Notes: generated by a model from the letters alone, not told the origin. Shown: positions 28,152 to 37,295, counted from the stretch's first letter. The stretch: 64,000 nt of DNA from Vulcanimicrobiota bacterium (GCA_019232905.1 JAFANA010000008.1:1-64000), one strand, 5' to 3'. Numbers and translations: made by a program.

Positions 28152-30098
28152 ATGCGCGTTGCCGTGTTCGCCGGTCCGTCGTTGCCTTCCGAAGACCGGC
28201 CGGAACGTCCGGATCTTACGTATCTCGCGCCGGCGTCGCGCCATGACGTTCTCGCGGCGGCGAAAGCCTACGACGTCGTGCTGTTAATCGACGGCGTTTT
28301 TCATCACGACCTCGCGCCTTCGCCGAAAGAGTGTTACGCGTCGACGCAGCACGCGCGTATGTTTGGTGCATCGAGTATGGGCGCGCTGCGTGCCGCCGAG
28401 TGCGCTCCCTATGGGTTCACGCCGCTCGGAGCGATCGCGAGATGGTATTCCGCCGGGACGATCGACGGCGACGATGAGGTCGCCGTTCTGACGCGCCCGC
28501 AAACGTTCGATGCGCTCACCGTTCCGATGGTGAACGTCCGCTACGCGGCTCGTCTCGCGGAGCGGCGCGGTATTCTTTCGCGGGCAGCCCACGATTCGCT
28601 AATCGATTCCGCGAGGAGCATCTTTTATATGGATCGCACCTGGCAAGACGTCTACGAATGCGTTCCCGCAAGCGCGCGCGACTCGTTCGCGCAGATCGCG
28701 CAGAGGGAGGGCGATCTCAAGCGCTGGGATGCGCGATTCGCCTTGCGTTCCGTTTTGCGTTTCATCGCGCAACGTAAGGGCGTCCCGCATACGCACGCAA
28801 CATCACCGACCGTTCGCGCGCTCGCGGCATACGATCCGGTCGACTCTTCGCCCATCGTTCTGCCGCCGTCGGTTCCGAAGGCGCCCGGAACGTATGACCG
28901 CGCGGTGCCGTTCGAAAAAACGCTTGCGATCTTGCCTCGCCTTCGCGAGCGCTACGGAATCACGCGTGTCGCCGACACGACGTATCTCGACCGGACGGGA
29001 ATTCCCACATACTCGGCGCTCGTTCCGCATTCGGCCGATCTGCTCGGCGTGTACAACGGCAAAGGTATGACCGCCGACGCGGCAATCGCGAGCGCCGTTA
29101 TGGAGGCGACGGAGCGTCAAATCGGGTCGGCGGTGCATCTGCCGGTGTTCCGCGAGTCGTTGCGTGTAGTCGGTGAACGTTTGGATCTTGAAGCGTGCGG
29201 ATTGCGTTTGGATGCACGCGATCTCGTCGTTGATTGCGTTCTCGGAACCGAGCTGCTCACCGGCGATGCGATCCCGGTTCCCGTGGCGATGGTCCAATGT
29301 CCGTGGTTCGGCGAACGCCTTTTCGATACGACGACGACGAATGGATTGGCGTCCGGAAACAACCTCACCGAGGCGATCTATCACGCGTTATGCGAACTCA
29401 TCGAGCGTCACGTTTGGTGCATGTTTCACGTCAAGTGCTCGGTGGTGCCGCGTTTTTTCATGGGACCGGGCGCGAAAGATTTGGCGCTCGCGCCGGAGAT
29501 CGAATTTCCGACGGGCGTAGCGTCGATCGACGGACTCGTTTCCGCCATCCGTTCTGCCGGACTGACCGTCCGCGCGTTAGCCCTGGAAGAAAAGCCGCTG
29601 CCGGTGACGGTCATCGCGACGGTAAGCGAGCCGGGGTCGACGCCGCCGATGGCGCACATCGGCTTAGGGTGCGCGCTTTCACCAGCTCATGCGCTGACGC
29701 GCGCGCTAACCGAATGCGTGCAGAGCCGCGTCGTCGACATCCAAGCCGCTCGGGAAGATATTTTGCGCGTGGGTGAAGAGGCCGGCATCAGCGGTTCGCA
29801 CGCGCGCCGGCTCGAGTCGTTGCCGAAAGACGCGTGGTACTTCGATATGGCTGCGACGAAAACGCGGCTCGGCGATCTCGCCGATCGAACGACCGACGAC
29901 CTTGCGGCGGATTTGCGCGCGACATTGCGGGCGCTCGCGGACGATAACGTGCAGAGTGTCGTCGCCGTCGATCTCTCGCCGGCCGACCTTCCCGTCAGCG
30001 TGGTGCGAGCGATCGTTCCGGGAATGGAGCAGGTTATCTTGACGGGGAAGCTGGGACCACGTGCACGACGCCTGCTTAATCCGTTTGCACTTCGATAA
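28152..30098 (+). CDS. TfuA-YcaO fusion protein (ATP-dependent peptide backbone-modifying enzyme, candidate thioamidation)
   Basis: N-terminal TfuA-like core (FAGPSLP...VVLLIDGVFHHDLAPSPKEC...FGASSMGALRAAECAPYGFTPLGAIARWYSAGTIDGDDEVAV); C-terminal YcaO with ATP-binding elements SAVMEATERQ, ALCELIERH, TECVQSRVVDIQAARED; no PxPxP tail. An upstream TTG at 28137 is an alternative start. Confidence 0.9.
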   Translation: MRVAVFAGPSLPSEDRPERPDLTYLAPASRHDVLAAAKAYDVVLLIDGVFHHDLAPSPKECYASTQHARMFGASSMGALRAAECAPYGFTPLGAIARWYSAGTIDGDDEVAVLTRPQTFDALTVPMVNVRYAARLAERRGILSRAAHDSLIDSARSIFYMDRTWQDVYECVPASARDSFAQIAQREGDLKRWDARFALRSVLRFIAQRKGVPHTHATSPTVRALAAYDPVDSSPIVLPPSVPKAPGTYDRAVPFEKTLAILPRLRERYGITRVADTTYLDRTGIPTYSALVPHSADLLGVYNGKGMTADAAIASAVMEATERQIGSAVHLPVFRESLRVVGERLDLEACGLRLDARDLVVDCVLGTELLTGDAIPVPVAMVQCPWFGERLFDTTTTNGLASGNNLTEAIYHALCELIERHVWCMFHVKCSVVPRFFMGPGAKDLALAPEIEFPTGVASIDGLVSAIRSAGLTVRALALEEKPLPVTVIATVSEPGSTPPMAHIGLGCALSPAHALTRALTECVQSRVVDIQAAREDILRVGEEAGISGSHARRLESLPKDAWYFDMAATKTRLGDLADRTTDDLAADLRATLRALADDNVQSVVAVDLSPADLPVSVVRAIVPGMEQVILTGKLGPRARRLLNPFALR

Positions 30099-30109
30099 GG
30101 AGCCGTTTC

Positions 30110-30967
30110 GTGAGCCTCGATACCGACGTTATGCGCGCTGTTCTCTCGGGGAACGCTCCGCTTGCCGAGCACTTCAAAGAGTATTATCGCGTTTTCCATA
30201 CGGAACACGAGTCGGCCACGGAGACCGGACTCTCGGAGTTCGTCGATGAGCGCGGTTTCGCAACGTACGAGCGCATTGCAGCCACGGTCGACCTAGAGCA
30301 GGCTGCGCGCGTTTTGGAGATCGGATGCGGCGATGGCGCGTTACTCCAACGCATCATCGCGATTCGGCCGGCGGTACGCGTCAGCGGTATCGATCTTTCC
30401 GAGGTCGAGATCGCGCGTGCCGCAGAACGATTGCCCGCTGAGAACGTTGAGCAGCTCGTCGTGGGTTGCGCTGAGGGGCTGCCGTTCGCCGAAGCGAAGT
30501 TCGACGCGGTTGTGTCGCACTTGATGCTCATGCTCGTGCCCGACGCATCGCAGGTAATCGGCGAGGCGCGCCGCGTTCTAAAAAAGGGACGTTCGTTCGT
30601 TTCGGTGATCGCGCGAATGGGCGAACCCGAAAGCCCTTCGATGCAGCTTTTGCGAGAAATACCGCAATGGATTCGCGAACTCCATCCTGCGTACGCGCCG
30701 GTCAATCCGGGCGATTCTCGCATCTGGCGTGACGATACGTTGCGGGAACTGTTCACGTCGAACGGGTTCGAACACGTTGAATTCGACGATTTCATCATCT
30801 CGCGATCGATTAGTTCAAAAGTCCTACCCGAACTACTCGAGCAACGGTATTACATTGGTTCGCTTCCGCCGGAAACTCGTGCGCATGTCAATGTGCGCGC
30901 CCGTGAGTGGGCCGGCGATCGAAATTTTGTGTATCAAGAAGCGATGCGTACTCTCATAGCGCGTTAA
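30110..30967 (+). CDS. Class I SAM-dependent methyltransferase
   Basis: VLEIGCGDGALLQRI motif I, GIDLSEVEIARA, EGLPFAEAKFDAVVSHLMLMLVPD; 11 nt after the YcaO stop. Confidence 0.85.
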   Translation: MSLDTDVMRAVLSGNAPLAEHFKEYYRVFHTEHESATETGLSEFVDERGFATYERIAATVDLEQAARVLEIGCGDGALLQRIIAIRPAVRVSGIDLSEVEIARAAERLPAENVEQLVVGCAEGLPFAEAKFDAVVSHLMLMLVPDASQVIGEARRVLKKGRSFVSVIARMGEPESPSMQLLREIPQWIRELHPAYAPVNPGDSRIWRDDTLRELFTSNGFEHVEFDDFIISRSISSKVLPELLEQRYYIGSLPPETRAHVNVRAREWAGDRNFVYQEAMRTLIAR

Positions 30968-31031
30968 CGTTCGCGCTCTCGCAGCCGATAGGTGACAGAG
31001 AGCCGGACGTTTACTCGCCTATGGAGAGATT

Positions 31032-31310
31032 ATGGCCACAGTTCAACACGCTGCTATTGCGGCGGGATTTTTGCACGCGTTGCGTGATCCCGAGACCTTC
31101 GCCAAATGGCAGGCCTGCCAAGACGATCCGGAGGCAATGAGGGCGCTCATTCAGACGACACTCGGTTTGGCGCAGCCGCCGAGCGATCCGGACATGAAAG
31201 AGATGCGGGAATACGCCGAAGCGAACTTACAAGAAGAGCACGCGAAGCTCACGAGCGAACAAGTCAACGCACCGCACGTGGTCGGTTTGGTTTACACTAC
31301 GCAGTCGTAG
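31032..31310 (+). CDS. 92-aa small acidic protein, candidate RiPP precursor (leader plus short C-terminal core)
   Basis: MATVQHAAIAAGFLHALRDPETFAKWQACQDDPEAMRALIQTTLGLAQPP...LTSEQVNAPHVVGLVYTTQS; helical acidic N-terminus, short hydrophobic/Thr/Ser tail, directly downstream of the TfuA-YcaO and methyltransferase genes. Confidence 0.5.
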   Translation: MATVQHAAIAAGFLHALRDPETFAKWQACQDDPEAMRALIQTTLGLAQPPSDPDMKEMREYAEANLQEEHAKLTSEQVNAPHVVGLVYTTQS

Positions 31311-33852
31311 CGCGTAGTACCCACGCCGCAACTTGCGTGCGCGAGGAAACGTTGAGCTTGTTGAAGATGTTCGCGATATGGCCCTCGACGGTCCGTTCGC
31401 TCAACACCAACTCTTCGGCAATCTCGCGATTGGACTTTCCCTGCGCAACCTGGTTTGCAATCTGGCGTTCGCGCGCCGTGAGCGGAGAAGTACTCTCCGC
31501 TTTCGGCGCGCTTTGTTTGCGCGCCGCGCGCGCCGCAAGTTCGACGAGCACGGTCATGCCCAAGTTCCGGCACTCGTCGCACGCCGCTTCGATCTCGCGT
31601 GACGATCCTTTGCCGAGTGCTTCGCGTGCGAGCGCGCGCGCCAAGGCGAGATCGGCTGCAATCAAGGGGCGCTTATCTTCCCAGATGCTGCCGGGCTGCG
31701 CGATCGACTGCAGCAGCTCCGTGTCGCCACGCTTACGAGCGCTTACGGCAAGCGGTGAAACTAACGTTATTACGATGGGATCGCTCGGTTTTGCGAGGTG
31801 CGAGAGAACGATGCGCGAGAGCACGCGCGCACGTGCATCGGACATCTGAGGTAAGAGCGTCGTCCAAGAAGCCAGCGGCATCAACCATACGCCACGCTCG
31901 CCCGTTAGCAATCGCGCGACTTCGTTCTCGATGAGACGAACGAACGGACTCGGTTGATCCTGCATGACGCTGAGTGCCGCGGCGACCATCAGCATGCGCC
32001 GCCGATGAATCGGATCGGCGAACGATCGTTGCGTCGCTTCGACGACGACGAACGCGTCGTGATAACGCCCCGCTATGAGTTCGCTCCATGCATACAAGTA
32101 GTCCGGCAACGAGCCGTTTTCGTCTTGCCCGAAGCGTGCACGAAGTTCCGCGAAATTCGTCGCGTCAACACCGAGCAAAAACAGCTCGATAAGTGCACGC
32201 GCGAACTGCGCGACATTGCGCAGCGCATCCGGCACGCTCGAAGCAACCTCCTCGACGCGTGAAATCGCAGAGCGCGCCTCGGTAAAGTTTCCAACACGCG
32301 TCATCAAATACGCGCGCACGATCTCGCGACGCATTGCGAGTTCGGGAGAAAGCGGGACGCCGAGCGCAGCGAACTCCGCGTCAATGCGGGCGAAGAGTTC
32401 CGTGTCCGCGTCGCACAAAGCGAACCACATCCCTGCTGCAAGCAGTGCCACGCGCTCGAGCGGCGCCGTATATTCCTTTGTAAAACGGTTGTAGTTGTTG
32501 ATCGCGCGTTCGTTCTGATCGCTGAACCACTGTTCGAGGACGAGTTGGGCAGCAATCGCGGCGCCTCCCGGAAGTTTCCGTCGCGCAGCCTCTTCCAGCG
32601 CGTGCTGAAGCACTTCGCTCGCGCGATCGAGGCGATCGATGAAATGCAGCGCGCGTCCATAGCCCACATAGAACGGAATGAACATGTCGTCCGTGGGCTC
32701 GCCGATCTTCAACAGTTGTTCTGAGACGCTGATCGTAAGGCGCGCCTGGCCGCGTTCGATCGCCTCCATGGCGACTGCGCTCAACGTCGCGATCGCAAGA
32801 ACACGATCGCCGCATGCTTCTGCTTGTTCGGCAAGCTGAAGGCGGTCTTCGAGCGTCGGCGACGAGACGTTTTGCAGCGCGTTGATGATGCGGCGGCGCA
32901 TGGGAATCGCGACCGGAATCGTTTCGAGCACTGCATCCGCCAGCATTGCGTGCGCAAAGCGAAGGTCGGTTCCTTCCTGTAACAAGAACCGCTCGGAGCT
33001 TGCGGCGATGAGGCTGACCAGTTGCTGCTCGTTCGGCCAAATGCGCCGCAGTAAGTTGTAGTCGATCGGCTCGTTGAGAAGCGAAACGATTTGCAGAAAT
33101 TCGCGCAACTGCGCGGGGAGCAATTGAATGTTGCGAACCGTAACGGCGCGTAGACTCGCAGCGACGTCACTTCCGTCGCGCGCACCCCGGTCGCGGGCTG
33201 ATTGCGCCAGCGTCACGAGGTCGATCGGATGTCCGCCCGAATGCGCGACGATTGCATCGACAACGTCCGGCGGCGCGTCCGGATACTCCGCACGCGCCGC
33301 GTCGACGGATGCTTGCCGATCGAGCGGCCCGAGGGTAATCCGCGTGTCCGCATCGAGGCGCGAGGGTGGTTCGGACGAATCTGCGCGTTCGGTGACGAAA
33401 AGCGCGAGCGCGCGATCCGAAAGGTTGGTGAGGATCGACGTCAACGCGTCCGCGCTCTCTTCGTCCATCCATTGCGCATCGTCAACCGCGATGAGGACCG
33501 AATGGTCGAGCGTAACGCCTTCGATGAGCCGCAAGAGCATCGCGCCCGGGTCGCCCGCATTCATCTCACCGAGTCCGGCGGCGTAACGCGAAGAACTCTC
33601 GCCAAGCGCTTCAAACAAGGCCGTAACCAGGCGCCGGACGACCCCGAAGGGCAGGGACTGCTGGATCCGGTGGGCGGACGTGCCGAACTGCAGCCACGAA
33701 GGTAACCGTTCGCGGACCGCCGCGAGGAGGGCGGTCTTCCCGATGCCGGAGATGCCTTCAATAGCAAGAGAGCGCGCTACAGGAGTGGACTTCACTGTTT
33801 GGAGCGCGCCAAGGGCGGTCGCAATTTCCCGCTCGCGGCCGATCAAGGACAT
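31297..33852 (-). CDS. LAL-type LuxR-family regulator (AAA ATPase plus C-terminal HTH)
   Basis: MSLIGREREIATALG...EGISGIGKTALLAAV P-loop; C-terminal LTARERQIANQVAQGKSNREIAEELVLSERTVEGHIANIFNKLNVSSRTQVAAWVL. Confidence 0.92.
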   Translation of the reverse strand: MSLIGREREIATALGALQTVKSTPVARSLAIEGISGIGKTALLAAVRERLPSWLQFGTSAHRIQQSLPFGVVRRLVTALFEALGESSSRYAAGLGEMNAGDPGAMLLRLIEGVTLDHSVLIAVDDAQWMDEESADALTSILTNLSDRALALFVTERADSSEPPSRLDADTRITLGPLDRQASVDAARAEYPDAPPDVVDAIVAHSGGHPIDLVTLAQSARDRGARDGSDVAASLRAVTVRNIQLLPAQLREFLQIVSLLNEPIDYNLLRRIWPNEQQLVSLIAASSERFLLQEGTDLRFAHAMLADAVLETIPVAIPMRRRIINALQNVSSPTLEDRLQLAEQAEACGDRVLAIATLSAVAMEAIERGQARLTISVSEQLLKIGEPTDDMFIPFYVGYGRALHFIDRLDRASEVLQHALEEAARRKLPGGAAIAAQLVLEQWFSDQNERAINNYNRFTKEYTAPLERVALLAAGMWFALCDADTELFARIDAEFAALGVPLSPELAMRREIVRAYLMTRVGNFTEARSAISRVEEVASSVPDALRNVAQFARALIELFLLGVDATNFAELRARFGQDENGSLPDYLYAWSELIAGRYHDAFVVVEATQRSFADPIHRRRMLMVAAALSVMQDQPSPFVRLIENEVARLLTGERGVWLMPLASWTTLLPQMSDARARVLSRIVLSHLAKPSDPIVITLVSPLAVSARKRGDTELLQSIAQPGSIWEDKRPLIAADLALARALAREALGKGSSREIEAACDECRNLGMTVLVELAARAARKQSAPKAESTSPLTARERQIANQVAQGKSNREIAEELVLSERTVEGHIANIFNKLNVSSRTQVAAWVLRATTA

Positions 33853-33958
33853 GGCTTCGCATCGTCCTCGTGCACCAAGCGCATTTCCTCCCGGGCAAAC
33901 CCTAAACCAGGTGTTTCCCCGGATTTCCGATGTGCTGCACGTGAGTAGGATAGGTTTC

Positions 33959-34330
33959 ATGGAGGATCCGACCGTGTACGCAGCCGCCCAAGCTACCTTC
34001 AACGACATCCAAGGCACCCCGAGCCGCCAGGAGCGCTGCATCGGCGCCGTACCTTACTGCTTCATCCTTGACGAGGCGTATCGGGTGATCATGGCCGGGC
34101 CCTCCACCGGAGAAGACCCTTTAGCAGCGATGTACGACGCGACTTCGGGCGTGGACGCTTTGCCCGGTCCCATTGATCGCGTCGTGCGAGCACTCACTGC
34201 GGCGTGGCGCAACCCCCGGACTGCGAGTCCCGCTACTGCCGCAGTGAGCGACCTCCAAGTCACCGTCGCGCCGCTGCATGGTTACGACGGCCGCCGCATC
34301 GCCGTCTTCGTTCAGCGCGCCGCCGGCTAG
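33959..34330 (+). CDS. Conserved-looking hypothetical protein (possible PAS-like sensor fragment), divergent from the LuxR gene
   Basis: 123 aa, MEDPTVYAAAQATFNDIQGTPSRQERCIGAVPYCFILDEAYRVIMAGPS...; in-frame GTG at 33941 is an alternative start. Confidence 0.5.
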   Translation: MEDPTVYAAAQATFNDIQGTPSRQERCIGAVPYCFILDEAYRVIMAGPSTGEDPLAAMYDATSGVDALPGPIDRVVRALTAAWRNPRTASPATAAVSDLQVTVAPLHGYDGRRIAVFVQRAAG

Positions 34331-34369
34331 ACGAAAGGTTCCACGCGCGGGGCCGACAATCGAAGGCGG

Positions 34370-36364
34370 GTGCAACTCACACAACCAAGCCCAGCCGACG
34401 CCTTCGAAACCATTTCGCGTCCGCCCGGCGCACTCGAATTAACCCTGCGGGGCCTGCTTCTCGGCGGCCTCATCACCCTCGTCTTTACCGCAGCGAACGT
34501 CTATCTCGGCCTCAAGGTCGGCTTGACGTTCGCTTCGTCTATTCCGGCGGCGGTTATTTCGATGGCGGTCTTACGCGGGTTCCGCAACGCGACCATTTGG
34601 GAGAACAACATCGTGCAAACCGTCGCTTCGGCAGCGGGCACGTTGTCCTCCGTGATCTTCGTGTTGCCGGGTCTCGTGATGGTGAGCTGGTGGACGCACT
34701 TTCCGTTCTGGCAGTCCTTCGCGGTCTGCGCGTTCGGTGGAATTCTCGGTGTCATGTATAGCGTGCCGTTGCGTCGCGCGCTGGTGACCGGTTCCGACCT
34801 TCCGTATCCTGAGGGCGTTGCCGCAGCCGAAGTGTTGCAAGTCGGCGCCGGCGCCCATAAAGAAGAAGCTGCTGCCGAAAACCGTTTGGGGCTGGTCGCG
34901 CTGGTCGTGAGTTCCCTCGCGTCGGCCGCCGTGCAAGTCGGCACGGCGATCCGGCTCTTTGCGAGTGAGTTCGCCGGATACGTGAAGATCGGACCGTCGA
35001 TTACCGGCATGGGTTTTTCGACGTCGCTTGCGCTCGTCGGCGTCGGCCATCTTATCGGACTGAGCGTCGGCTTAGCGATCTTCGGTGGACTCTTTATTGC
35101 GTGGGGCATTTTGATTCCGATCTTTTCGGCGCTGCATCCGCAAGCCGGTGCGATCGGCGATATTGCGAACGCGATTCGTTCGTCGGATGTTCGCTATATC
35201 GGAGCCGGTACGATCGGCATCGCGGGCATCTGGACGCTGCTGCGATTGGCGGCGCCCGTGTGGAAAGGCGTCGCGTCGTCGATTGCCGCGTCGCGCGCGC
35301 GTAAATCGGGCGCGACGCTCGACATCACCGAGCAAGATCTTCCGTTTAACGTCGTCTTGTTGATCGCAGTCGCGAGCTTTATTCCGCTTGCAATATTGTT
35401 GTGGGCATTTCTTTCCGGAAGCGTCCTGCGTCCGATGGCCGTTCCGCTGATCGTTGTCGGCTTGGTGTACATCGTGATCGTCGGATTCTTCGTTGCGGCG
35501 GCAACCGGGTACATGGCCGGTCTGATCGGATCGTCGAATTCGCCGGTTTCCGGCATGGCGATTCTCTCGGTCATCGGCGCGGCGCTGTTGCTTCTGCTGG
35601 TTGCAAAAGCCGATCCGGCCACGACACCGGCGCTCGTTGCGTACGCGTTGTTCATTACGACGATTCTGATCAACGTCGCGACGATTTCGAACGATAATCT
35701 TCAGGATTTAAAGACGGGCCAGCTCGTTGGCGCGACGCCATGGCGTCAACAGGTTGCGCTGATCGTCGGTGTGCTCTTCGGTGCGGTTATCATTCCGCCG
35801 GTGCTCGATGTGTTGAACAAAGCGTACGGATTCGGCGGGAAGGGTTTAGCCGCGCCGCAAGCCGTGTTGATTTCGACGCTCGCGAAAGGCGTGATCGGGG
35901 CGACGACGCCATGGAATCTTATCGGCATCGGCGTGCTGATCGGGATCGCCGTAATCGTTATCGACGAAGTGGGCCGTGTCAGCGGACGGTTCCGATTCGC
36001 GCCGCTTGCGGTCGGGCTCGGCATTTATCTTCCGCCGCAGGCGACAGCGCCGGTCGTAGTGGGTGCGATCTTCGGTACGATTTACAATAACTGGATTCGA
36101 ACGAAGCCGAATGCGGATAAAGCGCGACGCCTAGGCGTGCTCGTTGCGTCGGGTTTGATCGTCGGTGAGAGTCTTTGGGGTGTGGTGTACGCCGGCGTTA
36201 TTGTTGCCGCGCAACGCGGCGTGATTCCAGCCGCCGATCCTTCGCAGCCGTTTGCGGTGCTTCCGGCGAACTTCCCGCTCGCAACACCGCTCGCGGTGCT
36301 CGCATTTGTATTGGTTCCGTTCGTGTTGTATCGTTGGATTGGGCGCCGCGCGAGAACGGTGTAG
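34370..36364 (+). CDS. OPT-family oligopeptide transporter
   Basis: ELTLRGLLLGGLITLVFTAANVYLGLKVGLTFASSIPAAVISMAVLR, NIVQTVASAAGTLSSVIFVLPGL, DLPYPEGVAAAEVLQ; about 14 TM helices. Confidence 0.92.
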   Translation: MQLTQPSPADAFETISRPPGALELTLRGLLLGGLITLVFTAANVYLGLKVGLTFASSIPAAVISMAVLRGFRNATIWENNIVQTVASAAGTLSSVIFVLPGLVMVSWWTHFPFWQSFAVCAFGGILGVMYSVPLRRALVTGSDLPYPEGVAAAEVLQVGAGAHKEEAAAENRLGLVALVVSSLASAAVQVGTAIRLFASEFAGYVKIGPSITGMGFSTSLALVGVGHLIGLSVGLAIFGGLFIAWGILIPIFSALHPQAGAIGDIANAIRSSDVRYIGAGTIGIAGIWTLLRLAAPVWKGVASSIAASRARKSGATLDITEQDLPFNVVLLIAVASFIPLAILLWAFLSGSVLRPMAVPLIVVGLVYIVIVGFFVAAATGYMAGLIGSSNSPVSGMAILSVIGAALLLLLVAKADPATTPALVAYALFITTILINVATISNDNLQDLKTGQLVGATPWRQQVALIVGVLFGAVIIPPVLDVLNKAYGFGGKGLAAPQAVLISTLAKGVIGATTPWNLIGIGVLIGIAVIVIDEVGRVSGRFRFAPLAVGLGIYLPPQATAPVVVGAIFGTIYNNWIRTKPNADKARRLGVLVASGLIVGESLWGVVYAGVIVAAQRGVIPAADPSQPFAVLPANFPLATPLAVLAFVLVPFVLYRWIGRRARTV

Positions 36365-36473
36365 CCGTGTCATCCTGAACGTAGGAGCGAAGCACCCGAG
36401 TTGAAGGATCGCTACGAGTGTTTGTCTTGAGGCGATCCTTCAACTGCGCTTCGCTCCGTTCAGGATGACACGG
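36365..36473. repeat. Long imperfect palindrome filling the convergent gap between two stop codons
   Basis: CCGTGTCATCCTGAACG..GGAGCGAAGC...AGTTGAAGGATCGC (36365-36412) pairs with GCGATCCTTCAACTGCGCTTCGCTCCGTTCAGGATGACACGG (36432-36473). Confidence 0.9.
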
Positions 36474-37295
36474 TTAGAGTGGGGGAATCGCGCGGCGCCA
36501 GTTGTCGTCGTTGCGGGTTTGAGCGAGACGTTCGCGAACCGTTGCGATCAATGACGCGCCGTTGAGTGAGCGGCGTTGCTGTGCGAGTTTTTCGCCGAGG
36601 TTTGCATCGCGCGTGCGGTAGTAATCGCCGGCAAGCTGCGGCCATAAAGCAACGCTTCCCGATATACAACCGGCGCCGCCGAAACTCAACACGTCGGCAA
36701 GCGTTTCTTCCGATCCGGTGAAGATGCGCAACTCCGGATGGCGCTTCACAAGCTCGCGCTGTAACGCGGTATCGTTCGAGCTGTCTTTCATCCCCGAGAT
36801 CCTGCCGGGGAACTCGTTCATCAAGCGTTCGACGAGCGGTACGGTGAACGCGATGCTGCTCATTCGCGGGAAATTATAAAGCAACACGGGCGGCGGCGTA
36901 ACCCGCGAAAACAACGCGTCAAAGAAGCGCACGATGCCCTCGTCGGTTGCGTCGCGGTAGTAGAACGGCGGAATGATGAGGGCCGCTGCCACGCCGAGCT
37001 CTGCGGCCGCGCGATTCAGTTCCACGGTATCAGCCAGTGCGGACGCACCCGTGCCGAACATGGTTCGCGGTGTTGGAATTCCAGCGTCAATCAGACCCCG
37101 CATGAAGGCGATGCGCTGGCGCACACTGAGCGACATCGCTTCGCCGTTTGTCCCGAGCACGTTCAAACCGTCGATGCCGTTAGCGAGCAGTTCTTGGTAA
37201 AACGCTGCGGCGCGCTGGGCGTCCGGTTCGAGCGATGCGTCGACGGGTGTGACGGTTGCGGACCAAACCCCGGCAAGCGTCGGCGGTGCAATCAC
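36474..37295 (-). CDS. Dihydrodipicolinate synthase/aldolase-family protein (DapA-like)
   Basis: GVWSATVTPVD, GLNVLGTNGEAMSLS, PPFYYRDATDEGI, LLYNFPRMS, ISGMKDSSND. Confidence 0.85.
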   Translation of the reverse strand: MIAPPTLAGVWSATVTPVDASLEPDAQRAAAFYQELLANGIDGLNVLGTNGEAMSLSVRQRIAFMRGLIDAGIPTPRTMFGTGASALADTVELNRAAAELGVAAALIIPPFYYRDATDEGIVRFFDALFSRVTPPPVLLYNFPRMSSIAFTVPLVERLMNEFPGRISGMKDSSNDTALQRELVKRHPELRIFTGSEETLADVLSFGGAGCISGSVALWPQLAGDYYRTRDANLGEKLAQQRRSLNGASLIATVRERLAQTRNDDNWRRAIPPL

